Assembly: GCF_001306145.1 (NCBI RefSeq)
Contig: NZ_LGKO01000002.1
Location: forward strand, 372,001 to 436,000
From: Thermanaerothrix daxensis
GTDB lineage: Bacteria > Chloroflexota > Anaerolineae > Anaerolineales > Anaerolineaceae
DNA: 64,000 nt
Direction: 5' to 3'
The translations under genes were made by a program, and so were the position numbers. Of the stretch, positions 43,325 to 54,270 are shown piece by piece (the first letter of the stretch is position 1; each line of letters opens with the position of its first letter). The notes under the pieces are model-generated. The model saw only the letters and a list, made by a program, of their open reading frames with translations. It made no database searches and was not told the origin of the DNA.

Positions 43325-44797
43325 GTGAAAAAAGTTCATCTATACACTCTCTCCATTGGACTGGGAGTTCTTGCATTTTCGATTCCCCTAATTGCGTATG
43401 GGGTTAATGGGGCATTTATGCGTTATAGCGGAGATGATTATTGCTATGCTGCCGTGCTCTCTGAGTATGGCTTCTGGGAGGCTCAGCGGCGCTCTTACTT
43501 TGAAGTGACCACATATCATGGGAATCGTTATTCCCTGACCCTCTTCTCCCACCTTGCCGACTTATTTGGTCCTAAAGCCAATGGTTGGTTGCCAGGTCTA
43601 GCGCTAATCCTTTGGGTGGGTTCCTTGTATTTCGTGTTTCGCAAAGCTGCTCAACTGTTGAATCGGCCTATTAGGGCTATTGAGGCCATGTTGCTTGCCG
43701 AGGCCGTTGTGTTTCTGGTGCTACATAGAACACCGGATATTGCTCAATCTCTATATTGGCGATCTGGTATGTTGCCTTATTTGATGCCTTTGGTGTTCAA
43801 TGCTATCCTCCTGGGAGCGTTTCTCTCGATTTGTGGGCAAAGTGGGCGCCCATTATTACTTTATGGGGGGATATTATTCTCTCTTGCTGTTTTGGGGGGC
43901 GGGTTTTCGGAAACAGGGGTGGCTTTTCAGGGAGGGTTCTGGACTTTGATAGTATTGGGTTCTTATATCTTTGCCCATAGAAGTTCCTGGCGCTTTCGTG
44001 CTCCTCTATTCTTAAGCGCTGTGATTTGGTTGGGAACCCTCGTGGCTCTGGTTTTATTGGCTTTTTCACCAGTAGTAAAAGCAAGATTGATGGATCTCCC
44101 TTCCCCTCCTAATCTCTTGGCTTTGCTCGAAATGTGTTTTCGTTATGCTGCGATATTTACATTAAAGACGATGAAGCAGGTATATGAAAACGTAGTGATT
44201 TTAGCATTTTTCTTCTTTTTTGGTTTTTATAGTGCTACTCATCACCCCTTAAGAGTTACAACTTTGCGCTTGCTACCTTGGAAATTATTTCTCGTTGTAG
44301 GAAGTGGAATATTACTATTGCTTTGCTGTATGGCTCCCTCTGCTTATGCTGAGTCAAGTTATCCAGAGTTAAGGGCTCTCATTTTGGCTCGATTTGTTGT
44401 TGTGGTTATTATGGGGATTGCGGCTTGGGTTGTGGGGGAGATGGTTGGGTCGTTATCGGTACGCTTGTCGCAACCCTCTCGCTTTTCTGCGATGGCTCTT
44501 TTATTTCTTAGCATATTGTATGTGTATCCTATATTTCATATTACTGAAATACGGACTAACACTCCCTTGTATCAGAAATGGGCTCGGTTTTGGGATGCAC
44601 GAGATCAGAGGATTAGAGAACTTAAGCAGCAGGGTTTTTCAGAGATCCATGTCATGGAGATAGATCACGTTATTCCTAATGTTATGGAACTTTCCCGAGA
44701 CGCAGCACATTGGTATACCAACTGTGCGGAAGTCTACTATGGTGTTCGTGCCATCTATGCTGATCAGCCTGGCTGGGATGAGAAGGTACCACCCTAG
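43325..44797 (+). CDS. multi-spanning membrane protein, DUF6056-like (possible glycosyltransferase)
   Basis: 490 residues if started at GTG 43325, just after GGGAAAGG; TTG 43313 is an alternative. About eleven hydrophobic segments. The first outer loop contains RYSGDDYCYA, typical of the DUF6056/GT-C-like proteins; HGNRYSLTLFSHLADLFG follows. Similar proteins occur in surface-polysaccharide regions. The codon use and surroundings are more A+T-rich than the rest of the window, suggesting horizontal acquisition. A glycosyltransferase role is a guess from the acidic loop. Confidence 0.75.
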   Translation: MKKVHLYTLSIGLGVLAFSIPLIAYGVNGAFMRYSGDDYCYAAVLSEYGFWEAQRRSYFEVTTYHGNRYSLTLFSHLADLFGPKANGWLPGLALILWVGSLYFVFRKAAQLLNRPIRAIEAMLLAEAVVFLVLHRTPDIAQSLYWRSGMLPYLMPLVFNAILLGAFLSICGQSGRPLLLYGGILFSLAVLGGGFSETGVAFQGGFWTLIVLGSYIFAHRSSWRFRAPLFLSAVIWLGTLVALVLLAFSPVVKARLMDLPSPPNLLALLEMCFRYAAIFTLKTMKQVYENVVILAFFFFFGFYSATHHPLRVTTLRLLPWKLFLVVGSGILLLLCCMAPSAYAESSYPELRALILARFVVVVIMGIAAWVVGEMVGSLSVRLSQPSRFSAMALLFLSILYVYPIFHITEIRTNTPLYQKWARFWDARDQRIRELKQQGFSEIHVMEIDHVIPNVMELSRDAAHWYTNCAEVYYGVRAIYADQPGWDEKVPP

Positions 44798-45145
44798 AAA
44801 ATAAAAGGAGTCCTGCTTGCTGGAGTAAATGATTCCTGTAACCAGGGTAACTTCGTTTAGATATGGCAAACATAATGAGATACTACGGCTAAAACATTGC
44901 CAACCTTGCACCAAATGCACTGCTAAGAAAAATTAACCAGATTTCCTGGGGTTTTGGTTGTGCTTAGTGGGTTTGCCTTCCATCTTGGCAACTCTATGCA
45001 CTTGGTGCCCTCGGCTCTCTGCTAATAGGTAATAGGAATCTATATAAGGCAGCCCCAACCTCACGCTAACTTGGTACGAAAAGCCGGGCTTGACCGATCT
45101 GGGGGGCTGTTTTATAATTCAGCCGTTGAATATTAGCAGGTGTTT
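44798..45145. other. intergenic region with promoter for the polysaccharide operon
   Basis: 348 bases. Only a promoter near the right end stands out. The rest has no convincing gene, RNA or hairpin. Confidence 0.5.
45090..45118 (+). promoter_or_regulatory. promoter of the surface-polysaccharide operon
   Basis: TTGACC (45090-45095) and TATAAT (45113-45118), 17 bases apart, 28 bases before the ATG of the regulator gene. A G-rich stretch lies in the spacer. Confidence 0.8.
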
Positions 45146-46592
<1,447 letters not shown>

Positions 46593-46606
46593 AATGGGAT
46601 GAGCCT

Positions 46607-47446
46607 ATGGCATTACGTGAACAAACCGCTGTCACCATCATTCGCCCCTCCCGCGGGTGGGCTGCATTAGACCTGCGCGATCTGTGGCTTTATCGCGAAC
46701 TGGTTTATTTTCTCACCTGGCGTGATCTGAAAGTTCGCTACAAACAAACTCTTCTGGGGGCTGCGTGGGCTATCTTGCAGCCTTTTCTAACCATGGTGGT
46801 TTTTACCATTTTCTTTGGCAATTTTGCCAAAGTCTCTTCCGAAGGCCTGCCTTACCCGGTTTTTTCTTACACGGCTTTGCTCCCTTGGGGGTTGTTCGCC
46901 AAAGCGCTAAATGATGCCAGCCGTTCACTGGTGGGTAACAGCCACATGCTCACCAAAATCTATTTCCCGCGGTTAATTCTCCCTCTGGCATCCGTGCTCA
47001 GCGGTGTGGTGGATTTTGGAATCGCATTTCTCTTCCTCTTGGGAATGATGGCCTACTATGGCATTTACCCCACCTGGGGCATTCTGATCTTGCCTGTGCT
47101 TTTATTGCTGGCGCTGGTAACGGCGCTTGGGGTGGGGTTGTGGCTCTCGGCTTTGAATGTTCTCTACCGGGATGTGGGATATGCCCTTCCTTTTCTAACC
47201 CAATTGTGGATGTTCGTCTCGCCGATCATTTATTCCATCAATACGGTCCCTGAGCAGTGGCGGTTGCTTTATGCCCTTAACCCTATGACGGGTGTGGTCC
47301 AGGGTTTTCGTTGGGCGCTCTTGGGCAGCCAGACGGAGCAGTTGGGTCTGATTCTCGCCATCTCTAGTGGAATGGCGCTGTTCATTTTGATCAGCGGGTT
47401 GTTCTATTTTCGGCGCATGGAGCGCCTGTTTGCAGATCGTGTCTAA
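46607..47446 (+). CDS. ABC-2 type polysaccharide/polyol export permease (Wzm-like)
   Basis: 279 residues with six hydrophobic segments. The N-terminal cytosolic part has LTWRDLKVRYKQTLLGAAWAILQP, the signature of Wzm/KpsM/TagG permeases, and near the end the SPIIYSINTVPEQW motif. It forms the membrane channel that moves a lipid-linked polymer across the inner membrane. It is paired with the Wzt gene 23 bases downstream. Confidence 0.93.
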   Translation: MALREQTAVTIIRPSRGWAALDLRDLWLYRELVYFLTWRDLKVRYKQTLLGAAWAILQPFLTMVVFTIFFGNFAKVSSEGLPYPVFSYTALLPWGLFAKALNDASRSLVGNSHMLTKIYFPRLILPLASVLSGVVDFGIAFLFLLGMMAYYGIYPTWGILILPVLLLLALVTALGVGLWLSALNVLYRDVGYALPFLTQLWMFVSPIIYSINTVPEQWRLLYALNPMTGVVQGFRWALLGSQTEQLGLILAISSGMALFILISGLFYFRRMERLFADRV

Positions 47447-47469
47447 TTTAGGTTGGTGGAAAAACCAGC

Positions 47470-48726
47470 ATGAGCCGTTACGCTATACAAGTCCGAGACC
47501 TAGGTAAGCAATATCGTATTGGGGCTGTTGTGACCCGTTATCCCACATTGCGCGAGGCCATGGCAGATCGGGTGCAGTCCATCTTTCGCCGCAACCATCA
47601 TCCGGCTGAAACCATCTGGGCACTGAGGCATGTTTCCTTCGAGGTGGAACACGGGAAAGTACTGGGAGTGATTGGGCGTAACGGGGCCGGGAAGAGCACG
47701 CTGCTCAAAATATTATCCCGCGTTACCGAACCCACCGAGGGAGAGGCGGAAATCCGCGGACGGGTGGGTTCGCTGTTGGAGGTGGGCACGGGCTTTCATC
47801 CCGAGTTGACCGGGCGCGAAAACATCTACCTCAACGGAGCCATTCTAGGGATGAAGCGGGCAGAAATTGACCGCAAATTTGATGAGATTGTGGCTTTTGC
47901 CGAGGTAGAACCCTTCATTGATACGCCAGTGAAACGGTATTCCAGTGGGATGTATTTGCGCCTGGCATTTGCTGTGGCGGCGCACCTTGAGCCTGAGATT
48001 TTGGTGGTGGATGAAGTGCTGGCAGTGGGCGATGCCGAGTTTCAGCGCAAATGCCTGGGCAAGATGGGTGAGGTTGCGCGTGAAGGACGCACGGTGCTAT
48101 TTGTCAGCCACAACATGTCTGCCATTCTGCGTCTGACCGAGGAGACGTTGGTGCTGGACAAAGGGCGCCTGGTTATGCGAGCCCCAACCCCAGAGGCAGT
48201 GGATTTCTACCTCTCGCAGGGGTTTTCGCAGACTGGTGAACGGATCTGGCACCCAGATGAAGTGCCCGCCTCAGCGGTACCTTTCCGCCCGATTGCCCTG
48301 CGCATCCGCAATGCACAGGGACAGGTGGTGGATACCATTCGCTCGGTAGAACCCAGTGCGATCGAGATCGAATATGAGCTGAGCGCGCCCATTCCCGGAT
48401 TGCGAGTTGGCCTTTACCTAATGAGCACACGCGGCGAGTACGTCTTCACCTCATTCGATACGGACGATCCAGAGCGCTATGAGCAGTTTGCGGTGCGTCC
48501 GGCTGGACGTTATGTGAGCCGCTGTTTGTTGCCGGCTAACCTCTTGAACGAAGGCCGCTTCGTGGTGGGTGTGAATGCCAGTGCTTATCGCGTGCGACGT
48601 TACTTCCAGGATGAGCAAGCATTGACCTTTACGGTGGACGCCACCGGTGCGCCGGGCACCCAATGGCCCGAGCCGCGCTTAGGCGCTGTGCGTCCCCGTT
48701 TGGAATGGCAAGTTGAGGTTGCTTGA
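47470..48726 (+). CDS. polysaccharide export ATP-binding protein with Wzt-type C-terminal domain
   Basis: 418 residues. Nucleotide-binding domain to ~250: Walker A GRNGAGKS (69-76), TGRENIYLNGAILG, signature RYSSGMYLRLAFA and Walker B LVVDEVLAVGD are intact. The C-terminal ~150 residues form a beta-rich carbohydrate-binding domain like that of Wzt O9a/O8, which recognises the modified end of the polymer. Such exporters depend on a capped polymer. Confidence 0.93.
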   Translation: MSRYAIQVRDLGKQYRIGAVVTRYPTLREAMADRVQSIFRRNHHPAETIWALRHVSFEVEHGKVLGVIGRNGAGKSTLLKILSRVTEPTEGEAEIRGRVGSLLEVGTGFHPELTGRENIYLNGAILGMKRAEIDRKFDEIVAFAEVEPFIDTPVKRYSSGMYLRLAFAVAAHLEPEILVVDEVLAVGDAEFQRKCLGKMGEVAREGRTVLFVSHNMSAILRLTEETLVLDKGRLVMRAPTPEAVDFYLSQGFSQTGERIWHPDEVPASAVPFRPIALRIRNAQGQVVDTIRSVEPSAIEIEYELSAPIPGLRVGLYLMSTRGEYVFTSFDTDDPERYEQFAVRPAGRYVSRCLLPANLLNEGRFVVGVNASAYRVRRYFQDEQALTFTVDATGAPGTQWPEPRLGAVRPRLEWQVEVA

Positions 48727-48727
48727 G

Positions 48728-50374
48728 ATGAAAACCAATGGCAAAGAACTGTTAAAAGAGGTATTGGGGAGTCTGCCTTTTGCGGCAGAGCTGTACTGGA
48801 TGGTGCGCCAAGGGGGGAACAAACCGATCCAGAGCCGTTTTGTGCTACGCAACTTGCAGAATGCCTTGCCCCAAATGGTGGCACAGGCTCAGGTACTGCG
48901 CGAAAAGGCGTCTCCGGGGCGGGAGGTCTTCATCTTTGCTACCCTGCATTACTGGATTGAGCATGCGGCTTTGCTGGCCATTTCGTTAGCCGCGCAGGGG
49001 CATCGAGTTACTCTGGCTTTTCTGCCCTACGGGGACTGGTACACGCCGATTAACCGGTTTGACCTGCGTCGTCAGAACGCCTATGCACGCAAGGTTCTTT
49101 CGGGTGCAGAGGGGCTAATTAATGTGGTCTCCTTTGTGTCCCTGCGTGCGCCCTATACGCATCTTCCCCCTGAACTTGAGGAGGCCGTGCGCCAGGTCTC
49201 GGTCTTTGATACGCAGTACACTCTCCAGGTTGAGGAAGTAGATCTGGAGAGCGATCTTTACCGTTTGCGTTACCTGCGTAATAAGGATGCTGCGCAGGCT
49301 GCGCTGGCCTGGTTGAAGCAGCATCGTCCGGATGTGGCCATCATTCCGAACGGCACGATCCAGGAACTGGGGGTCGTTTACCGGGTTGCACGCTATTTGA
49401 AGATCCCTACCGTGACCTATGAATTTGGCGATCAGCGTCAGCGCATCTGGCTGGCACAGAATGCCGAGGTCATGCGCCAGGAAACGGATGCACTGTGGCA
49501 AGCGCGTAAGGATATTCCTCTGACCGATGATGAACTGGAACGTATGCGTGCGCTCCTGATGGCACGTCGCCGTGCAACGCGTTGGGAGAACTTTGCCCGC
49601 TTGTGGCAGGGTGTGCCGGCTCAAGGCGGGATGCAGGCGCGGGCAGCGCTTGGGTTGGATGAGCGTCCGGTGGTCTTGCTGGCCACAAACGTCTTGGGTG
49701 ATAGCCTGACCCTGGGGCGCCAGATTTTTAGCAAGACCATGACAGAATGGATTAGCCGTACGGTGCAGTACTTCATCGGCCGCCCGGATGTCCAGCTGGT
49801 CATTCGGGTACATCCCGGTGAGGTGCTGACCCGGGGGCAGTCCATGGCGGATATCATTCACCATCTCCTACCCCGCCTTCCTGAGCACATTCGGCTCATC
49901 CGCCCCAAGGATCCCATTAATACATATGATCTGGTAGAAGTGGCAGATTTGGGGCTGGTCTACACCACTACGGTGGGGCTGGAGATGGCCATGCATGGCT
50001 TACCGGTCATTGTGACTGGCCAGACGCACTATCGGCAACGCGGCTTTACCTATGATCCCGATTCGTGGGTCAGTTATTTCAAATTGCTGGGGCAGATCCT
50101 GGAAAACCCGGCTGCCTACCGTCTAAACCGCGAGCAGATTCAGCTTGCCTGGCAGTATGCCTACCGGTTTTTCTTTGAATATCCCCAGCCCTTCCCCTGG
50201 CACTTGGTGCGCATGTGGGAAGATTATCAGACGCGGCCCCTGGCCAGCGTGTTAGAGGGTGAAGAATATGACCTCTATGCGCCAACCTTCCGCTACCTAA
50301 TCGGTGAACCGATTGAGTGGACCGTCTCGCCTCAGATGGTGGCTTACAACGCGCGTGAGGGTGCCAATGCATGA
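48728..50374 (+). CDS. capsule-type polysaccharide glycosyltransferase (GT-B-like)
   Basis: 548 residues from ATG 48728, one base after the Wzt stop. Its Rossmann-like halves include EVFIFATLHYWIEHAALLAIS and, later, VQLVIRVHPGE, DPINTYDLVEVADLGLVYTTTVGLEMAMHG and PVIVTGQTHY, which resemble capsule polysaccharide biosynthesis (KpsC/KpsS-like or CDP-glycerol-type) proteins. No signal peptide. The donor is not clear. It might build the anchor or the main chain, since it lies directly after the exporter. Confidence 0.75.
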   Translation: MKTNGKELLKEVLGSLPFAAELYWMVRQGGNKPIQSRFVLRNLQNALPQMVAQAQVLREKASPGREVFIFATLHYWIEHAALLAISLAAQGHRVTLAFLPYGDWYTPINRFDLRRQNAYARKVLSGAEGLINVVSFVSLRAPYTHLPPELEEAVRQVSVFDTQYTLQVEEVDLESDLYRLRYLRNKDAAQAALAWLKQHRPDVAIIPNGTIQELGVVYRVARYLKIPTVTYEFGDQRQRIWLAQNAEVMRQETDALWQARKDIPLTDDELERMRALLMARRRATRWENFARLWQGVPAQGGMQARAALGLDERPVVLLATNVLGDSLTLGRQIFSKTMTEWISRTVQYFIGRPDVQLVIRVHPGEVLTRGQSMADIIHHLLPRLPEHIRLIRPKDPINTYDLVEVADLGLVYTTTVGLEMAMHGLPVIVTGQTHYRQRGFTYDPDSWVSYFKLLGQILENPAAYRLNREQIQLAWQYAYRFFFEYPQPFPWHLVRMWEDYQTRPLASVLEGEEYDLYAPTFRYLIGEPIEWTVSPQMVAYNAREGANA

Positions 50375-51228
50375 ACGTGCCTGACTCGGTTAAGCAGCAG
50401 GTACAGCAATTCTACGATCAGATAGGTTGGCAGCAGGTAGCCGAGGGGGTCTATCAAAACATGCGCTACGAAGACCTGCGGCCAGTTTCGGCCGAGTACC
50501 GGCGGCGCTGTCACCTGCGTGTCGGGCGCCATCTGGCGCCACGGGGGCGCTTTTTGCTTGATGCGGGGTCGGGTCCAGTCCAGTATCCAGAGTATTTGAC
50601 TTACTCCCAAGGCTATACCTTTCGGGTGTGTGCCGATATTTCGTTGGTGGCGCTCAAAGAGGCTCGACGGCGCCTGGGTGAGCATGGGCTGTATGTGGTG
50701 GCGGATGTGGCCGACCTGCCCTTCTGCGCCAGTGCATTTGAAGGAGCTGTGTCTCTGCACACCTTTCATCACCTCCCCCTGGATGAGCAGGAGAAGGCTT
50801 ACCACGAACTCTACCGCGTCTTGAAACCGGGTGCCAGTGGGGTGGTTGTCAATGGATGGACTGAATCCCCCCTGATGCGACGGCTTGAAGGGGTAATGCG
50901 GTTAGCAGAAACCTTGAAAGGCCGTTTGCGGCGTTCTTTGTCTCCATCGGTTACTCAGTCCCCTTCGGCGCAGGAGGATGTTACTCCCGCGGGTACCTAT
51001 GTGGAGAAGATGACCCCCGAGTGGCTGAAAGCCCGCATTGGTACGCAAATACCCCTGGAAATTCGGGTCTGGCGCAGTGTGAGCGTGCGGTTTCTCCGCG
51101 CGGTGATTCACGAACGTTTGCTGGGGCGCTTCTGGTTGCGGCTGTTATACGCGCTGGAAGAGCGTTTTCCACGTTACTTTGGTGAAAAAGGACAATATCC
51201 TTTAATCATCCTACGTAAACCCTATTGA
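50371..51228 (+). CDS. class I SAM-dependent methyltransferase
   Basis: 285 residues. Starts by ATGA overlap with the previous stop. Methyltransferase motif I is LDAGSGPVQYPE, followed by ADISLVALKEA, DVADLPFCASAFEG and SLHTFHHLPL; an extra region (~180-205) precedes YVEKMTPEWLK. Members in such loci methylate sugars or the polymer end, but could also act on a lipid or quinone-like compound. A terminal methyl cap read by the Wzt domain is an attractive possibility. Confidence 0.82.
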   Translation: MNVPDSVKQQVQQFYDQIGWQQVAEGVYQNMRYEDLRPVSAEYRRRCHLRVGRHLAPRGRFLLDAGSGPVQYPEYLTYSQGYTFRVCADISLVALKEARRRLGEHGLYVVADVADLPFCASAFEGAVSLHTFHHLPLDEQEKAYHELYRVLKPGASGVVVNGWTESPLMRRLEGVMRLAETLKGRLRRSLSPSVTQSPSAQEDVTPAGTYVEKMTPEWLKARIGTQIPLEIRVWRSVSVRFLRAVIHERLLGRFWLRLLYALEERFPRYFGEKGQYPLIILRKPY

Positions 51229-51237
51229 GGAGCCTGC

Positions 51238-52245
51238 ATGAACTGGTCGGATAAAGTGGTGTTGGTTACCGGAGGAACGGGATCCTTTGGACGCAAATTT
51301 GTCCAGGTGATGCTGGAGGAGTACCATCCAGCCAAAATCATCGTTTTCAGCCGGGATGAACTCAAGCAGCATGAAATGCGTGTGAGCGGATTTGATCACC
51401 CCTCACTGCGCTATTTTATTGGCGATGTGCGCGATTTACAGCGTTTGCGCCGTGCCTTTGAGGGTGTGCACATTGTAGTACATGCCGCGGCGCTTAAGCA
51501 GGTGCCAGCGTGTGAATACAACCCGATGGAGGCGATCAAGACCAATATCCTGGGGAGCAGCAATGTCATTGAGGCGGCCCTGGATGCTGGTGTGGAGCGC
51601 GTGATTGCTCTGAGCACAGATAAGGCCGTCAACCCGGTTAATCTCTATGGGGCTACCAAACTGGCGGCAGAGAAACTATTCGTGCAGAGCAATGCTTATG
51701 CGGGTGGAAAAGCAACCCGCTTTAGTTGCGTGCGCTATGGGAATGTGGTGGGCAGCCGTGGTAGCGTGGTGCCGGTGTTCTTGCGCCAGCGTGAGAGCGG
51801 TGTGCTCACCATTACCGATGAGCGCATGACGCGCTTCTGGATTTCGCTGGATCAGGGTGTTCGCTTCGTCATCCATTGCCTGGAACAGATGATGGGTGGT
51901 GAGGTGTTTGTGCCCAAAATCCCAAGCATGCGGGTGATGGACCTGGCACGGGCCATTGCTCCTGAAGCGCGACTGGAAATCATCGGAATTCGGCCCGGCG
52001 AGAAATTGCACGAGGTGCTGATTTCAGAAGATGAAGCCCGTTCGACGGTCGAACTTGAGCACATGTATGTGGTGCAGCCCGTAGAGGCTTTCTGGTTTGG
52101 TCGCAAATGGGAAGGGCGGGGTAAGTCCTTACCGGATGGCTTTCGTTACGCCAGCAATACCAATGAGGCATGGCTGACGATTGAGGAATTGCGGCAGATG
52201 ATTGCCCCCATTGAGGCGGAATACTTGCAGGGTAAACTGCTATGA
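51238..52245 (+). CDS. UDP-N-acetylglucosamine 4,6-dehydratase (PseB/CapD-like)
   Basis: 335 residues. NADP loop VTGGTGSFGRKF, then FSRDELKQHEM, HAAALKQVPACEYNP and the STDKAVNPVNLYGATK signature of the PseB/FlaA1 and CapD dehydratases, followed by RYGNVVGSRGSVVP and ITDERMTRFWI. PseB proteins form UDP-4-keto-6-deoxy-L-AltNAc by inverting C5. It is the first step of pseudaminic acid and also of several 6-deoxyhexosamines (WbjB/CapE). The next gene starts by ATGA overlap. Confidence 0.9.
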   Translation: MNWSDKVVLVTGGTGSFGRKFVQVMLEEYHPAKIIVFSRDELKQHEMRVSGFDHPSLRYFIGDVRDLQRLRRAFEGVHIVVHAAALKQVPACEYNPMEAIKTNILGSSNVIEAALDAGVERVIALSTDKAVNPVNLYGATKLAAEKLFVQSNAYAGGKATRFSCVRYGNVVGSRGSVVPVFLRQRESGVLTITDERMTRFWISLDQGVRFVIHCLEQMMGGEVFVPKIPSMRVMDLARAIAPEARLEIIGIRPGEKLHEVLISEDEARSTVELEHMYVVQPVEAFWFGRKWEGRGKSLPDGFRYASNTNEAWLTIEELRQMIAPIEAEYLQGKLL

Positions 52246-53177
52246 AACACTGGTTGGTCACCGGGGCGAGTGGGTTATTGGGCTTGAACTTTGCCCTGCA
52301 TTTTGCCTCGCGCTTTCATATCACTGGTGTGGTCAATCACCATCCCTTACGTCATCCCCCTTTTGAGGTGGTTTCGGCGGATTTGACTCGCCCGGAGGCG
52401 GTAGAACGTTTGATTGAAGAAACCAAACCCGAAGTTGTGTTGCACACAGCTGCGCTGGCTAATCTGGATGTATGCGAGCAGCATCCCGAACTGGCCTGGC
52501 GCCTGAATGCCGAAGTGCCAGCCGAACTGGCGCGGGTTTGCGCTCAAAAGGGGATTCGGTTGGTGCATATATCAACCGATGCGGTCTTTGATGGGCAACG
52601 GGGCAACTACACCGAAGAGGATGTGCCTAATCCGCTGAGCACTTATGCGCGGAGCAAATTGGCCGCCGAGCAGTATGTGCTGCAAACCTATCCCCAAGCC
52701 CTGGTTGCGCGGGTAAATTTTTACGGGTGGAGTCTGCAGGGACGTCGGAGCCTGGCTGAGTTTTTCTTTTATAATTTGAGTCAGGGACACCGTGTAAACG
52801 GATTTGTAGATGTGATTTTCTGCCCACTGGAAGCAACCCAACTAAGCGAAATTCTGGTAACCCTGGTGGAACGCGATTGTCAGGGGCTGTATCACGTAGT
52901 CAGTCGTGAGTGTTTGAGCAAATATGCTTTTGGTTGTGCCCTGGCAGAGCGTTTTGGGCTGGATGCCAGCCTGATTACCCCCATCTCGGTTAATGACAGT
53001 CAACTCCGTGCACCACGCGCTCCGAATCTGACCCTTTCCACCGCCAAGTTGCAGGCAGTGGTGGGCGAAGTGCCAGGGCAGCGTGAGGGCCTGGAGCGGT
53101 TTTATCAGCATTATCGAGAGGGACGCGCCGCCTATCTAAGGGCGATGGCGCTTGATTTGGAACACCCACAGGCTTGA
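52242..53177 (+). CDS. RfbD-like SDR reductase (dTDP-4-dehydrorhamnose reductase family)
   Basis: 311 residues. The NAD(P) loop is VTGASGLLGLN. HTAALANLDVCEQHPELAWRLNAEVPAELA and STDAVFDGQRGNY are the RfbD signature, with TYARSKLAAEQ supplying the YxxxK. This family reduces 4-keto-6-deoxy sugars. Directly after the PseB-like gene it may reduce that product instead of amination by PseC, which is absent. The NeuB gene follows. Confidence 0.85.
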   Translation: MKHWLVTGASGLLGLNFALHFASRFHITGVVNHHPLRHPPFEVVSADLTRPEAVERLIEETKPEVVLHTAALANLDVCEQHPELAWRLNAEVPAELARVCAQKGIRLVHISTDAVFDGQRGNYTEEDVPNPLSTYARSKLAAEQYVLQTYPQALVARVNFYGWSLQGRRSLAEFFFYNLSQGHRVNGFVDVIFCPLEATQLSEILVTLVERDCQGLYHVVSRECLSKYAFGCALAERFGLDASLITPISVNDSQLRAPRAPNLTLSTAKLQAVVGEVPGQREGLERFYQHYREGRAAYLRAMALDLEHPQA

Positions 53178-53202
53178 TCCCTTTATGAAAGGAGTTGCTG
53201 CT

Positions 53203-54270
53203 ATGGATATTCGGATTGGTCAGCGTTGGATCGGGGATAATCATCCCACCTACTTTGTGGCGGATATTGCTGCTAACCATGATGGAAGCCTTGAGCGCGC
53301 CAAGGATCTGATTCGCCTGGCAAAAGAAGCCGGTGCCGATGCAGCGAAGTTTCAAAACTTCCATGCTCCTAAGATTGTCTCGGATTATGGCTTCCGCGCG
53401 TTGGGTTCTCAGCGATCCCATCAGGCGAAGTGGAAGAAATCCGTCTTTGAGGTCTATCAAGATGCTTCCATTCCACTGGAATGGACATACGAGTTAAAAG
53501 CCGTCTGCGATGAGGTGGGGATTGATTATTTCTCCGCCCCCTATGACTTTGAGTCAATTGACTTCCTGGAGCCCTTTATGCCGGTGTACAAAATTGGTTC
53601 CGGCGAGATTGATTGGCTGGAGGCGCTTGAACGGATTGCCAAAAAGGGGAAACCGGTCATGCTAGCAACAGGTGCAGCCAATATTGGGGAAGTCCAACGG
53701 GCGGTGCATACCATTCTGAAATACAATTCGCAATTGGTGTTAATGCAGTGTAATACGAACTATACCGGTAGCCGCGAGAATTTCAAGTACGTTAATTTGA
53801 ATGTCTTGAAGACCTATCGGGTGATGTTCCCAGAGGTGGTTTTGGGGCTTTCTGATCACACGCCGGGCCATGCGGCCGTATTGGGCGCAGTAGCGTTGGG
53901 GGCACGGGTGATTGAGAAGCATTTTACTGATGATAATACCCGCGAGGGCCCAGACCATCCGTTCTCATTGACTCCCGCAACTTGGCGTGAGATGGTGGAG
54001 CGCACGCGTGAACTGGAGTGGGCACTGGGATCAGCGGATAAGGTGGTCACCGAAAACGAACGCGAGACGGTCATCCTGCAGCGCCGCTGCCTGCGTGCCG
54101 CTCGCGACATCAAAGCCGGCGAAGTCATCACCCGCGAAATGATTGATGTGCTACGGCCGGCTACGCCGGGTGCTATTCTGCCTCCGGAGATTGATCGCGT
54201 GATTGGAACGCGCGCGCTGGTGGATATTCCTTACGGTAAAGAACTGCGCTGGACGGATCTGGGAAGTTAA
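53203..54270 (+). CDS. NeuB/PseI-like sialic acid synthase
   Basis: 355 residues from ATG 53203, eight bases after AAAGGAG. NeuB pattern: VADIAANHDGSLERAKDLI, KFQNF, SAPYDF, KIGSGEIDWLEAL, KPVMLATGAAN, GLSDHTPGH and EKHFTDDNTREGPDHPFSL. A C-terminal antifreeze-like SAF domain starts at about 295 (RDIKAGEVI). NeuB enzymes condense phosphoenolpyruvate with an N-acetylhexosamine to a nonulosonic acid. Closest to the SpsE/PseI kind. The acceptor may be the product of the two preceding genes. Confidence 0.9.
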   Translation: MDIRIGQRWIGDNHPTYFVADIAANHDGSLERAKDLIRLAKEAGADAAKFQNFHAPKIVSDYGFRALGSQRSHQAKWKKSVFEVYQDASIPLEWTYELKAVCDEVGIDYFSAPYDFESIDFLEPFMPVYKIGSGEIDWLEALERIAKKGKPVMLATGAANIGEVQRAVHTILKYNSQLVLMQCNTNYTGSRENFKYVNLNVLKTYRVMFPEVVLGLSDHTPGHAAVLGAVALGARVIEKHFTDDNTREGPDHPFSLTPATWREMVERTRELEWALGSADKVVTENERETVILQRRCLRAARDIKAGEVITREMIDVLRPATPGAILPPEIDRVIGTRALVDIPYGKELRWTDLGS

